64,000 nt of DNA, taken from positions 6,958 to 70,957 of the forward strand of contig CAYTKQ010000013.1 of assembly GCA_964438705.1 (NCBI GenBank). Reading direction: 5' to 3'. The notes under the pieces are model-generated. The model did not search any database and was not told the DNA's origin. It saw only the letters and a program-made list of their open reading frames with translations. Below are positions 43,761 to 53,409 of this stretch, in pieces (within the stretch, counting starts at the first letter, position 1; each line of letters starts with the position of its first letter). This stretch comes from Christensenella sp964438705 (GTDB lineage Bacteria > Bacillota > Clostridia > Christensenellales > Christensenellaceae). The position numbers and the translations under genes were made by a program.

Positions 43761-43818
43761 TCATATCATCAAGCTCATAATATTACAAAATGTGATTGCG
43801 GAAGGGAGAAAAGGCAGC

Positions 43819-45393
43819 GTGTATAAACTTCTGATCGCGGATGACGAGGATCATCTGCGCGACCTCATCATCACGCAGATCGACTGGGTGCAGCTCGGCT
43901 TTGAAGTAATGGGCGCGCGGGACGGCAAGGAAGCGCTGGAGCTTGTGGAAAACGGCTTTGTGCCCGACGCGCTTTTAACCGATGTGCGCATGCCCATCAT
44001 GGACGGTCTGGAACTTTCCGAACGTTTGAAGGAGCGCTGCCCCGACATCGCCATCATCGTGCTTTCCGGTCACGACGAATTTTCCTATGCCAAAAAATCC
44101 ATGCAGCTTGGCACGTCGGATTATTTATTGAAGCCCATCCGCCCCGCCGCGCTCACTGAGGTCATGAGGAAGCTGCGCAGCACGCTCGATGAAGCGCAGG
44201 AACAAAAAAGAGAGCTGATGCACATCCAGATGCAGCTCGAGGAAAGCATGCCTATTTTGCGCCAGCAATATCTGCTGATGCTGCTTTACGATTCCTTCCC
44301 CGAGGAAATGATCCGCGACCAGTTCGACTATCTGGGCATTTCCCTTGCCGGGCTTTCGTACACCGTGTGCCTCGTCTCCCATCCTCCGCTCGAAAACCCT
44401 GCGGACAAATTCTTTACCTGCTTTGCCGTACAAAATGTGCTGCAAAAATTGTTTGATGAAAATTGCATCTGCATTTTCGACAATGAGGGCCTGCAAATGA
44501 TGCTGTGCGCCTCTTCACGCGAGAGCAGCGACCGCGACGCGCTCGAATCCCGCCTGAAAAGCGCGATCAAACAGATCAACGCACAGTTTTCGCTTGTTGC
44601 CACCGCCTCTATGGGGGTGGACGTTCCCTCCCTTTCCGATCTTCCCCAGTCTTACAAAAGCGCGCTCGCCGCGCTGGAGGGGCGCGTCATCGGAGGGAAT
44701 GGAATCGTATACGACGCGCTCATGAAAAGCGCGTTCCTCGGCACAGTGCAATACGATCAGCCGTTTGCGCTTTCCGAGACGATCGCCTCCGTATTTTCGT
44801 ATGAACGCGCAGAGGTGCTAAGGCACAACATCGGCGCCCTGTTTGACGATATGCGCGCGCAGAACTGTACAGACATCACTTATCTGCGCCTTGTGTGCTC
44901 AGATCTCATCAACAACGTACACCGCGTCTTTTCGGGCTGCGGAGAGATCGACGGCGACATCTTTCGCCGCCTGTTTGGTGCAATGACGCTCGACGAACTG
45001 CGTACAGTCACGACAGATTATATCCTCGAATTGAAAGTGAAAAACGACGAAGTCTCCCGCCAGAAGCAAAAGGGGCTCATCCATCAGGCGTTTGAATACA
45101 TCGAACAAAATTTTCAGGACCCGGGACTGTCCTTATCGAGCATTGCACATCAGCTCTATGTATCTCCTTCCTATTTGAGCAATCTGTTCAGCCGAAAATG
45201 CGAAATGAATTTTGTGGACTATGTGACGCGCCTGCGTATGGAAAGCGCAAAAAAACTGCTGCTTTCCACCGCGCTCAAGACCTATGAGGTCGCGACGCAG
45301 GTGGGGTATAAGGACCCGCAGTATTTTTCCAACAGTTTCAAAAAGTATACGGGGATGACCCCGTCGGAATTCCGCTCGGAAAAGCAGGAGTGA
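43819..45393 (+). CDS. AraC-family response regulator (YesN type)
   Basis: A 524-residue regulator with a receiver domain (residues 1-120; phospho-acceptor Asp in ALLTDVRMPIMDG near 55, conserved Lys in YLLKPI), a long middle region of about 280 residues, and a C-terminal AraC pair of helix-turn-helices (LSLSSIAHQLYVSPSYLSNL and KTYEVATQVGYKDPQYFSNS). The start is a GTG at 43819 after AAGGGAGAAAAGG, because upstream residues are not receiver-like. It is followed at once by its kinase gene and faces the sugar transporter operon, which it probably activates. Confidence 0.92.
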   Translation: MYKLLIADDEDHLRDLIITQIDWVQLGFEVMGARDGKEALELVENGFVPDALLTDVRMPIMDGLELSERLKERCPDIAIIVLSGHDEFSYAKKSMQLGTSDYLLKPIRPAALTEVMRKLRSTLDEAQEQKRELMHIQMQLEESMPILRQQYLLMLLYDSFPEEMIRDQFDYLGISLAGLSYTVCLVSHPPLENPADKFFTCFAVQNVLQKLFDENCICIFDNEGLQMMLCASSRESSDRDALESRLKSAIKQINAQFSLVATASMGVDVPSLSDLPQSYKSALAALEGRVIGGNGIVYDALMKSAFLGTVQYDQPFALSETIASVFSYERAEVLRHNIGALFDDMRAQNCTDITYLRLVCSDLINNVHRVFSGCGEIDGDIFRRLFGAMTLDELRTVTTDYILELKVKNDEVSRQKQKGLIHQAFEYIEQNFQDPGLSLSSIAHQLYVSPSYLSNLFSRKCEMNFVDYVTRLRMESAKKLLLSTALKTYEVATQVGYKDPQYFSNSFKKYTGMTPSEFRSEKQE

Positions 45394-45398
45394 GCCAA

Positions 45399-47192
45399 AT
45401 GAAATTCCTAAGACAGGGCCGCAGCCATTCCCTCATGTTCCGCGTCTTCCTCATCACGTTCATCATCGTGTTTGCGGCTTTTTTGCTGGTCTCCTTTTAC
45501 AGCGGCAACATCCTCTATGAAAACTCGTTTGAGGACGCGAAAAGCTACAGCTTCCAGCTGTTTGAACAGATCGGCATCAACATCAGCAACTACCTGACGG
45601 CCATGGATAACATCGCCGCTATTTCCTCCAAGCAATCCGATACCCTTGCCCTCATGCTCACCCCGCAGGGCAGCCCGCTTTCGCTTTATTACCAACTGCT
45701 CGATTCCATTCGTATTTTTTTGAACAACCTGTGTGTCGCGCAGGAATATATTCAGTATGTGACCATCGTATCCGACCAAAACGGTTACTACGCGAGCACT
45801 TCCTCAAGTCCTCTTGTTTCCTCCTACGATTTCCGCGAGCAAGGCTGGTACCAAAAGGCGATGCTCACGCCTGAAAAAGCCACGCTCCTGCCCCCCCACA
45901 TTCCGGAATATGTGATCGGCGCAAATGTCAGCCCTGTTATTTCTTATATAAAGCCCATTTCCGTGACGGACGGCAGCCCTCCGGTCGGCGTGATCGTCAT
46001 CGACCTGAAAATGGATTTTCTTGCCTCCATTTGCAACAGTGTGGCGCGCGGCGACGACGGCTATTCCTATATCATCAATTCAAAAGGCGAATATATTTAT
46101 TACCCTGAGGATCATTTTTGGGAAAACCGCTCCATCTATCCGGATCACGCTTATACCGGCTATATCCTTGCCGGAAAAACGTCCTTTATTGAGAAAGACG
46201 GTCTGGGGGTGGAAAACGTGGTGTTTTCCAATCAGGTTCCCGGAACGGACTGGTATGTTGTGGGCGTGGTGCCCTATGCGCAGCTCAACGCGCCCGCCAC
46301 CGCACTGCGCAACACGCAGATCATTATGGGGGTGATCGTTGCGGCAGTGGTTTCCGTCCTTTTGTCTCTGTTCACCAACTCCAACATTTTCCGGCGGCTG
46401 TTCCGCCTGAAAAATCACATGGCCGAAATTCGCCACGGCAATTTGGACGTCGCCTATGCCGTGGGCGCAAACGACGAAATCGGCGAGCTGGGCAACGGCT
46501 TCAACCGCATGACCGCGCAGCTTCGTCAGCTCATTGCGGACGTGGAAACCAAGGAACACCAGAAGCGGCACGCGGAATTTGCCGCGCTCCAGGCACAGAT
46601 CAATCCGCATTTTCTTTACAACACGCTTGACTCCATCGTATGGATGGCGGAGGCAAACCCGGCGGGCGCGTCGGAAATGGCCTATATGCTTGCGTCTTTT
46701 TTCCGGCTGTCGCTGTCGCGCGGGGCGGATATCATCCCGCTTTCACAGGAGCTTGAACACACGCAAACCTATCTGCACATCCAAAAGATACGCTACGCGA
46801 ATTATTTTGATTATGAGATGCGCTTCACGGACGATGTGGCCTCCTTCCCCGTGCCCAAGCTTATCGTGCAGCCGCTCGTGGAAAACGCCATCTATCACGG
46901 CATCAAGCCTTCGGGCAGACGGTGTACGCTTTTTGTGCACGCATTCCGCTACAAGGATTTCGTGTTCATACAGGTGAGCGACGACGGTGTGGGCATCCCT
47001 GCATCCGAAATCGACACGATTTTGAGCGGCGATCGTATTTCGCAGGACAGCATGAGCGGCGTGGGCGTGAAAAATGTGGATGAACGTTTAAAGCTCTATT
47101 ATCCGGAGCATTCCGGTCTCTATTACCGCTCCAACGAGGGCCGGGGCACCCTTGCATGCATCTATATCCATGACAAAAAGTTAACAATTTAA
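45399..47192 (+). CDS. sensor histidine kinase (YesM type)
   Basis: A 597-residue membrane kinase. Helix 1 is near 18-40, an extracytoplasmic Cache-type domain spans about 40-295, helix 2 is near 300-325, and a HAMP linker follows. The His_kinase motif is QINPHFLYNTLDSIVWM with the phospho-His, and the ATPase domain has the N-box LVENAIYHGIKPSGR and G-boxes (DDGVGIP, GVGVKNVDERLKLYY). CAGGAG precedes the ATG at 45399, six bases after the regulator stop. It likely senses a sugar or oligosaccharide directly or through the binding protein. Confidence 0.93.
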   Translation: MKFLRQGRSHSLMFRVFLITFIIVFAAFLLVSFYSGNILYENSFEDAKSYSFQLFEQIGINISNYLTAMDNIAAISSKQSDTLALMLTPQGSPLSLYYQLLDSIRIFLNNLCVAQEYIQYVTIVSDQNGYYASTSSSPLVSSYDFREQGWYQKAMLTPEKATLLPPHIPEYVIGANVSPVISYIKPISVTDGSPPVGVIVIDLKMDFLASICNSVARGDDGYSYIINSKGEYIYYPEDHFWENRSIYPDHAYTGYILAGKTSFIEKDGLGVENVVFSNQVPGTDWYVVGVVPYAQLNAPATALRNTQIIMGVIVAAVVSVLLSLFTNSNIFRRLFRLKNHMAEIRHGNLDVAYAVGANDEIGELGNGFNRMTAQLRQLIADVETKEHQKRHAEFAALQAQINPHFLYNTLDSIVWMAEANPAGASEMAYMLASFFRLSLSRGADIIPLSQELEHTQTYLHIQKIRYANYFDYEMRFTDDVASFPVPKLIVQPLVENAIYHGIKPSGRRCTLFVHAFRYKDFVFIQVSDDGVGIPASEIDTILSGDRISQDSMSGVGVKNVDERLKLYYPEHSGLYYRSNEGRGTLACIYIHDKKLTI

Positions 47193-47223
47193 TAATAATT
47201 CGTCATATATATTGACCATGCCG

Positions 47224-47262
47224 CCGTATCCATGTTAAATAACAGGTACGGATACTTTTTTT
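47224..47262 (+). terminator. terminator after the histidine kinase gene
   Basis: CCGTA-CC-TG pairs with CA-GG-TACGG around an 8-base loop, followed by ATACTTTTTTT on the plus strand. Confidence 0.7.
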
Positions 47263-47297
47263 AAAACACAAAACGGTGGGATTTGGGGGATTATCTT

Positions 47298-48263
47298 ATG
47301 CCGGAAATACTTTCAAGATCAGCAAGCAGAAACACGAGCAATCAGATCGTCGGCGAGGTCGCCAAGGTCTTTGTGGGAAACGACGGAGCCATCAAAAAAA
47401 TTCTGTATGCGCTGCTCGCGGGCGGGCACGTGCTTTTGGAGGACCTTCCCGGCGTGGGCAAGACCACGCTTGCGACGGCCTTTTCCAAGGTGCTCGAGCT
47501 GCACTGCAACCGCATCCAGTTCACGCCCGACATCATGCCCACAGACGTAACTGGTTTCACCATGCTGCGCCACGACACGCATGCGATGGAGTTTCGTCCG
47601 GGCGCGGTGATGTGCAATCTGCTCCTTGCGGATGAAATCAACCGCGCATCCACGCGCAGCCAGTCCGCGCTGCTTCAGGCCATGGAGGAAACCGCCGTGA
47701 CGGTGGACGGAGTGACGCACGCCCTGCCGCAGCCCTTTATGGTAATTGCCACGCAAAACCCGTCCGGGTCGTCGGGCACGCAGCTGCTGCCCGAATCCCA
47801 GACCGACCGCTTCATGATGCGGCTTTCCCTCGGCTATCCCGACGAGGAAGCCGAGCTGGAGCTTTTGCTGCGCAAACACACCTGCGACGGCGAAAATCTG
47901 CTCAGCCGCATCGCGGACGCGGAAGGGGTGCTCGAGATGCGCCGCCGGGTCGGCATTGTTTACGTCGCGAAACCGATCTATCAATATATCCTGCGGCTCG
48001 TACGCGCGACCCGCGAAAACGAACACATTGCGCAGGGCGCCAGCCCGCGCGGCAGCGTCGCGCTTGCAGCGCTTTCCAAAACGGCCGCCTACTGCGCCGG
48101 ACGGGATTTCGTGATCCCCGAGGACGTGCAGGAGGTATACGTGGATTGCATCGCGCATCGCCTGATTTTGAGCGCGCGGGCCAAACGCGACGGCATGCGC
48201 CCCGAATCGGTCCTGCATGAGATACTCCATTCCATCGAGCCTCCCCGCCTGAAGGTCAAATAA
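47298..48263 (+). CDS. MoxR-family AAA+ ATPase
   Basis: A 321-residue MoxR (AAA_3) ATPase, a chaperone-like protein often encoded with DUF58 and transglutaminase genes. Walker A is EDLPGVGKTTLA, Walker B LLLADEINRAS, sensor 1 region VIATQNPSG, and the arginine-finger region TDRFMMRL. The ATG at 47298 follows a GGGGG; a TTG at 47283 would add five residues. It shares one base with the DUF58 start (TAATG). It may remodel or activate the membrane proteins encoded after it. Confidence 0.94.
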   Translation: MPEILSRSASRNTSNQIVGEVAKVFVGNDGAIKKILYALLAGGHVLLEDLPGVGKTTLATAFSKVLELHCNRIQFTPDIMPTDVTGFTMLRHDTHAMEFRPGAVMCNLLLADEINRASTRSQSALLQAMEETAVTVDGVTHALPQPFMVIATQNPSGSSGTQLLPESQTDRFMMRLSLGYPDEEAELELLLRKHTCDGENLLSRIADAEGVLEMRRRVGIVYVAKPIYQYILRLVRATRENEHIAQGASPRGSVALAALSKTAAYCAGRDFVIPEDVQEVYVDCIAHRLILSARAKRDGMRPESVLHEILHSIEPPRLKVK

Positions 48264-49246
48264 TGTTTTTTCGCCGGATGCTGTATCTGCTGTTTCTGTC
48301 GGCAGCCTTCTTCTATTACATCTTCCACACGGGTTATTTGGCATGGGCGCTTTTTGCCGCGATCATCACGCTGCCCCTGTTGAGCCTTGTGATCGCGCTG
48401 CCGCTTCGCCAAAAATGCCGGGTAAGCGCCGTATGCGAATGTGAACCGGGTACGGGCCTATTCGTCTGCCTGCGGGCAGAGCCCGCACTTCCCTATACAT
48501 CCATGCGCTTTCGCGTGCTGTTTGAGAACCAGTTTACCGGAGAAACGATTCGCGAAAAGGTCGTTATGAGCCGAAGAGACTGCCCCAAAGGCAAAATCAG
48601 GCTGCGCTACGAAAGCGGCGTGTGCGGTGTGATCCGCGTAAGCGTCGCGCGTGTGCGCGTCCTTGATCCGCTTGGCCTGTTCTGCCTTCCCGTTCGCGCG
48701 CCCGAGCCCATGGAGGCGCTGCTCCTTCCGGCGGAGCTTCCCTTCAACGGAGACCACATTGACTGGCCGAGCACGGAACAAGCGCACACGTCACAAAAAC
48801 CGGAAGGAATCACGGGCGAACGCGAATACAGCGATATACGCCCCTATCGCGAGGGTGATTCCCTGCGGGACGTCCACTGGAAGCTCACCGCACGCTTTGA
48901 TCGCCCCATCGTACGTGAATACGCTTATTCGACCGCATCGGTGCGCACCGTCGCCATCCGCTGGTCCGGAGATTGCGAGGCGCTTTGCCTCGCTCTCGCG
49001 CGCCTTCTGGGCGTGATCCGCTATTTTGCGTCGCAGGGTCAGTATGTATTGCTGTTCGCGGGGGAGGAAAGGCGCGAATACGCTTCTCCCGGTGCGAACA
49101 CGCTGAATACGGTTTTGTGGCACGCGCTTTCCAAACCGCCGTCCGCAAACGAAGCGGGTTCTTTGCCCGACGGCGTTTTGCTCGTTTGTCCCGACGAGGT
49201 TTTGCTGTGGGAAAACGGGAAACAGAGGGAGGTGGCCTCCGCATGA
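48263..49246 (+). CDS. DUF58 domain membrane protein
   Basis: A 327-residue protein with two N-terminal helices (about 8-45), an extracytoplasmic-looking beta domain, and the DUF58 signature EREYSDIRPYREGDSLRDVH followed by WKLTAR near 190-215, a von Willebrand-like fold. DUF58 proteins partner with MoxR ATPases. The ATG overlaps the moxR stop by one base and its own stop overlaps the next ATG (ATGA), so three genes are coupled. Molecular function is not established for the family. Confidence 0.9.
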   Translation: MFFRRMLYLLFLSAAFFYYIFHTGYLAWALFAAIITLPLLSLVIALPLRQKCRVSAVCECEPGTGLFVCLRAEPALPYTSMRFRVLFENQFTGETIREKVVMSRRDCPKGKIRLRYESGVCGVIRVSVARVRVLDPLGLFCLPVRAPEPMEALLLPAELPFNGDHIDWPSTEQAHTSQKPEGITGEREYSDIRPYREGDSLRDVHWKLTARFDRPIVREYAYSTASVRTVAIRWSGDCEALCLALARLLGVIRYFASQGQYVLLFAGEERREYASPGANTLNTVLWHALSKPPSANEAGSLPDGVLLVCPDEVLLWENGKQREVASA

Positions 49247-51691
49247 ACGCGAAGCGGCGCGACGAATGGATTTCCGGCGGGCTTTACACCATCCTGCTCG
49301 TGATCGGTCTTTTTTCCGTGCTGTCCCTGTTTTTGGGGCAATCCGGCTTTCCGCAAACGGACTCTATCTTGTTATGCACATGCGCCTTCGGAGTGCTGTT
49401 CGCGTTTTTTTATCTGATTTTCAAGGGAAAAGTGCGGGTATTTTTGCTGCTCGGCATACTCGGGGTGTGGCTGCTCGCGGGCTTTCTCATGCGCGAATCT
49501 TTTGCGTCCAGCATGGAGATCGCCGCATCCTACCTCGGCCCTTATCTTGCCCCTGTCGTGCGCATCGAATTTATTGCGCCCATCATCCCCGGATCGGAGG
49601 AAGCCCACGCGTGCGCGAATTTTTGCCTGTGGGTGCTCTTCCCCTATACGGCATTTATGGCATGGGCGGTCGTCGCGCGCAAAAGCTGTCTATTAAGCCT
49701 CATTGCCACCATTCCCCTGTTCGCGTTTTCCTACGGCAACCTGATGCTTCCCTCCGGGATAGCGCTTGCGCTGCTCTTTGTGTTCTGGATTTCGATGATA
49801 CTGCAATCTCGCGTGCTTCGCTTCAACCCGCATGTGCGCCCGGGCTTTTCCGCGCTGTGCATCGGCCTTGTGGCTGCCGTATTTCTCACGATATTCGGCT
49901 TGTTTCCGCAGGAGGCCTACGTACCCTCGTCCGATGCGACCGGCCTGCGGGTGGAGTTTTCAAACGCCGCGGCAGACCTCGGCTATACGCTGCGCGGACT
50001 GCGCGGCTTCCCGTCCGGCGTGCCGCTGTCGAGCGCGGACGGGAACCATCGATCTTTCCACGGCGGGCAGCGTGCAGCTCCCCGAGCGCACCGTGCTGCG
50101 CGTGCACGCGAGCGACCCGGCAACCATGTATCTGCGCGGATATTCCGCCTCCGTCTATACAGGCAGCGGCTGGAAACAGCCGGACGATGAAACATGGGAT
50201 AACGCCGGGATTTCCTTTGATCCCCTGATGTATCTGGGCATGGAAAACGTCCTCTCAGACGCGGGAACACCCAACGTCATCACCATCGAACCTGATCGCG
50301 CGGATTCCAATTTCCTGTTCACGCCTTATCTGCTGACGGGTATCCGCGATGCTGACCCCGCCCCCGCGTGGCATGAGGATGCATACCTTGAGGGCAGCGG
50401 GCAGGCAAGCTATACCTTTGAAAGCTTTCGGCCTTACGGCGATTCCTTCATCACCGGACAAAACGAATACGCGCTGGCAGGTGTTCGTGAAAACGTTCTT
50501 ATGTCTGTCGACGTCTCCGGCGTATTTGATTATGAAGGCTATGCTTTTGGCTTTGATATCTATAGCGAAGGTACTTATGGTATCTACACGCTGGATAAAG
50601 AAATTGAAGTGCCCGACGATGTGATGGAGGGCGCGCTGCAAGTCGTCGCGGATCGGATGACCAATGCTTCCATTTCATATGACGCTTTCGAGGCAGACTA
50701 TCAAAATTATATCATTCATGAATATACGCAGCTTCCCGACGGTTTAAAGGAGCGGCTGCTCGAATGGTGGCGGGGGCTGCATGCGGAAAACGAAATTCCA
50801 CTTGAAACGCAACCGTTTTACGCCGCCGAAAGAGATGTTTCGTATCGAAATTGGGATATTGCCGCAAAACTTGTGGCAAAAGAGGTTTCCGCTGCGGCCA
50901 CCTACACCACTGAACCCGGAGCACAGCCGCAAAACCGCGACTTCGTGGAATATTTCCTCACACAGAGCAAAAAGGGTTATTGCACCCATTTTGCCAGCGC
51001 GACGACCGCCATGCTGCGCGCCCTCGGCATCCCTTCCCGTTACGTGGAGGGGTATATCGTCGGTCAATCCACCTTTGGCAGCGACGGCTGGGCCGATGTG
51101 TCTGCGAAAAAGGCGCACGCATGGTCGGAAATATGGCTGCCCGATGTCGGCTGGGTACCGGTGGAATCCACGCCCGCCGGTACCGCCGTGACGCAGATCG
51201 AAGGGTATTCCCCCGCAGCGCCCGCGCAAAGCGGCGCGGCCGCGTCACCCACGCCGCCGCCCGCCAACACGCCTGCGCCCGCAGCAACACCCACGCCGCC
51301 GCCCGTCGATACGCAGGCACAAAACGGCACAGCCAAAAAAGACCCGCAGCAAGACACTTTGCTGCTGCTGATTGTCTTGGGCGCGGGAGCCGCTGCGCTT
51401 CTGCTCATCACCCGGCAAGTGATCAAAACGCGCAGAGAAAACAGCTTTTTTGACGCGGATACGAGTCGGGCCGCGCTCGCGTTATATGAATATCTTACAC
51501 GGCTTTCATCCTACGGCGCGGAAATTTCGCAGGAAGCGACTGCCATTGCGCAAAAAGCGCGTTTCAGCCAACACACGATTGACGCGAAGGAATTGAATTT
51601 TCTCAAAAATGAAGCGCAGAAAAACAGGACGGCTGCCTTGCGGGTCATGCCGCCCCTCAAAAAAATCGGTTTCTGGTTTAAGGGATATTGA
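49243..51691 (+). pseudogene. transglutaminase-like membrane protein (TgpA type), frameshifted
   Basis: Two reading frames together make one protein of about 815 residues. Frame one (from ATG 49243) encodes five or six helices and ends by an out-of-frame stop at 50190. Frame two carries the rest, from about 50041: an extracellular domain, the transglutaminase core with KKGYCTHFASATTAMLRALG (Cys), KKAHAWSEIWLP (His) and WVPVESTP (acid as Glu), a Pro/Thr-rich linker, and a final helix with a cytoplasmic tail. The frames join if one G is removed from GGG at 50041-50043. This is a real single-base mutation or a sequencing error; all active-site residues remain. Confidence 0.85.
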
Positions 51692-52061
51692 GAAAATCTT
51701 CTCCCCTGCGCGGGTCGTCCGGCCCTATGTGCCGGATTCCTTCATAGACAAGCCCAACCAGCTCGGCGAGTGCGCCCCATCTTGATTCGTTGGAGTCAAG
51801 ATAGTAATAATTTTTGGTGCCCTCCCGCCGTACATTCACGATTTCTGCCTCGCGCAGAACCTTCAGATGATGGGATACCGACGGACGGGCGAGGTGCGTC
51901 TTGGCTGTTAATTCCCCCACCCGCACGCCGTTCATGTCGCTTTGGAGCAGGGTCAGCAATATGCCCTGTCGTGTTTCGTCGCCCATTGCCAAGAGCGCTT
52001 TGCGGCATTGCTTGAACCGCTCTGTAATTTCTTCGATCCGCCTGCTACATTCCTGTTCCAT
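51678..52061 (-). CDS. ArsR-family transcriptional regulator
   Basis: A 127-residue winged-helix repressor. The recognition helix region is HLARPSVSHHLKVLREAEIV and the wing follows (NVRREGTKNYYYLD). There is no metal-binding CxC or other ArsR metal site, so it may respond to a non-metal ligand or redox state through another route. GGGAGGCGGG precedes the ATG. It is 18 bases downstream of the ferredoxin-nitroreductase gene and its end overlaps the convergent transglutaminase gene by 14 bases. Confidence 0.87.
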   Translation of the reverse strand: MEQECSRRIEEITERFKQCRKALLAMGDETRQGILLTLLQSDMNGVRVGELTAKTHLARPSVSHHLKVLREAEIVNVRREGTKNYYYLDSNESRWGALAELVGLVYEGIRHIGPDDPRRGEDFLNIP

Positions 52062-52079
52062 CCCGCCTCCCTCTGCGGC

Positions 52080-52862
52080 TTAAAGCCAGCTTGCCTCAGC
52101 GCTCTCACGCTGCGCCGTGCGGTGATAGCGCACATCCGGATAGCCGAGCACCAGCGTTGTCACGGCTTTCTGTCCGCGCCGCAATTGAAGCGCTCTGCGC
52201 AGCTTTCTCGAATGATTGGCCGCAATCGTAAAAAATCCGCTGTACAGCACACCTAAAGAATTGGCCTCCGCCATCAGCGCCATGTTGGATGCGGCAAGCG
52301 CCCCGTTCACCTGCCCAAACGAACCGTCTGAAACGATCACAATGGCAGCGGGCGCTTTTTTGAAGAAAAAGTGATCGTCGACCATAACATGTTTGCCTTC
52401 TTTGATAAACAGACGCGCAACGGGCAAAAGCCTTCTGGAAAAATCAACCGCTATTTTTTCCAGCGCGTTTCGTTGCTCTTGCAGTACGATATAGGAAATG
52501 TTCTGCGCGTTTTTTGCGCTCGGCGTAAAACGCCCCGCCTCGATCACCTGCCGCAGAATTTCCGACGGGATTTCTTTGTCCGCAAACTTCCTGACGCTTC
52601 TGCGCGTCTTGATCGCCTCCAGCAGTTGCTGCGGTTTAAGCAGGGTCGGCCCGTCGATCTCCGCGGGCGGCGCGTCAAAGCCCGTGATCGACACCGCGCC
52701 ATATGGGCAGATCGCGACGCAATGACCACACTTCATGCAGCCTTGATCCCTGACCGTCGCTTTTTTGTCCGCGATATCGATGTTGCGCGCGGGGCAGTCC
52801 TGCGCGCAAAGGCCGCACCCCACGCATAAATCCGTGTTCATTTCTATGATATGATTTCCCAT
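52080..52862 (-). CDS. ferredoxin-nitroreductase fusion protein
   Basis: A 260-residue flavoprotein. The first ~60 residues hold two 4Fe-4S motifs (CVGCGLCAQDCP at 13-24 and CMKCGHCVAICP at 42-53). From about 78 is an FMN nitroreductase domain (IKTRRSVRKFADKEIPSEIL, then FTPSAKNAQ), with GVLYSGFFTIAANHS and a C-terminal LGYPDV. The clusters feed electrons from ferredoxin to flavin for reduction of nitro or quinone-like compounds. It is first in an operon with an ArsR regulator that may control it. Confidence 0.92.
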   Translation of the reverse strand: MGNHIIEMNTDLCVGCGLCAQDCPARNIDIADKKATVRDQGCMKCGHCVAICPYGAVSITGFDAPPAEIDGPTLLKPQQLLEAIKTRRSVRKFADKEIPSEILRQVIEAGRFTPSAKNAQNISYIVLQEQRNALEKIAVDFSRRLLPVARLFIKEGKHVMVDDHFFFKKAPAAIVIVSDGSFGQVNGALAASNMALMAEANSLGVLYSGFFTIAANHSRKLRRALQLRRGQKAVTTLVLGYPDVRYHRTAQRESAEASWL

Positions 52863-52901
52863 TGTTTCCGCCTTTCGTTCGTTGGTTTATTTCTTTGAAC
52901 C

Positions 52902-52910
52902 ATTATAGCA
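52902..52910 (-). promoter_or_regulatory. extended -10 promoter of the nitroreductase operon
   Basis: TGCTATAAT on the minus strand, 40 bases before the ATG; the -35 position (GCGCGC) is poor. Confidence 0.55.
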
Positions 52911-52977
52911 GATAACTGTTTTCTGCGCGCGTTGGGAAAGCAAATCGTTCCCATTGCGTGGCTTGTGCAGAACAAAA

Positions 52978-53005
52978 CCCGGCGGTACAGGTGATTACCG
53001 CCGGG
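52978..53005 (-). terminator. terminator of the branched-chain amino acid operon
   Basis: A 10-bp perfect stem CCCGGCGGTA / TACCGCCGGG with an 8-base loop, followed on the minus strand by TTTTG. It lies 18 bases past the stop of the VOC gene. Confidence 0.8.
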
Positions 53006-53022
53006 CTTTGTTGTCTCACATT

Positions 53023-53400
53023 TTATTCATAGCTGCAAAATTCGATCAGATTGCCGTCCGGATCGCGCAAATAGATCGAGCGCATGTTCCCCCGTACGCC
53101 GTGCCGCTCCACCACGCCGAGCTCGACGGGTATTCCTGCCTGCTCCACCTCTGCCTTGAATGCGTCTATGCCGCCTTCAAGCGCGAAGCACAGATCGGCG
53201 CTGCCCGGCTGCACATGCCCCGCGTGGGGAGAAAGCTCCGCGCCGCGCACGTGCACATTGATCTTAAAATCCCCCGCGAACAGCTCGTACCGCCCGCCCG
53301 CATCGTGCGCGCAAAAGCCAAGTGCCTCGTAAAAGCCGATGCATTCTGCCGGCCGTGCCGTGGTGATGACGATGTGATCGATCTTTTTGATTGCAGCCAT
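53023..53400 (-). CDS. VOC-family (glyoxalase-like) protein
   Basis: A 125-residue vicinal-oxygen-chelate protein: KKIDHIVITTARPAECIGFY at the start, a metal-ligand His in IDHIV, and RSIYLRDPDGNLIEF with the Glu ligand at the end. The paired beta-alpha-beta-beta-beta modules are recognisable. It is last in the ilv-leu operon, 9 bases after leuD, where leuB would often be found. It might detoxify a reactive keto-acid by-product, but its substrate is unknown. Confidence 0.88.
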   Translation of the reverse strand: MAAIKKIDHIVITTARPAECIGFYEALGFCAHDAGGRYELFAGDFKINVHVRGAELSPHAGHVQPGSADLCFALEGGIDAFKAEVEQAGIPVELGVVERHGVRGNMRSIYLRDPDGNLIEFCSYE

Positions 53401-53409
53401 AACGACTCC

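Noticed and set aside
43570..43818. Longer response-regulator start at 43570
   Set aside because: The added 83 residues are not part of a receiver domain and cover the promoter region; GTG 43819 has a good ribosome binding site.
49832..50040. Independent start for the downstream transglutaminase frame at 49832
   Set aside because: The translation before about 50041 is a shadow of the upstream frame; protein-like sequence in this frame begins only after the frameshift.
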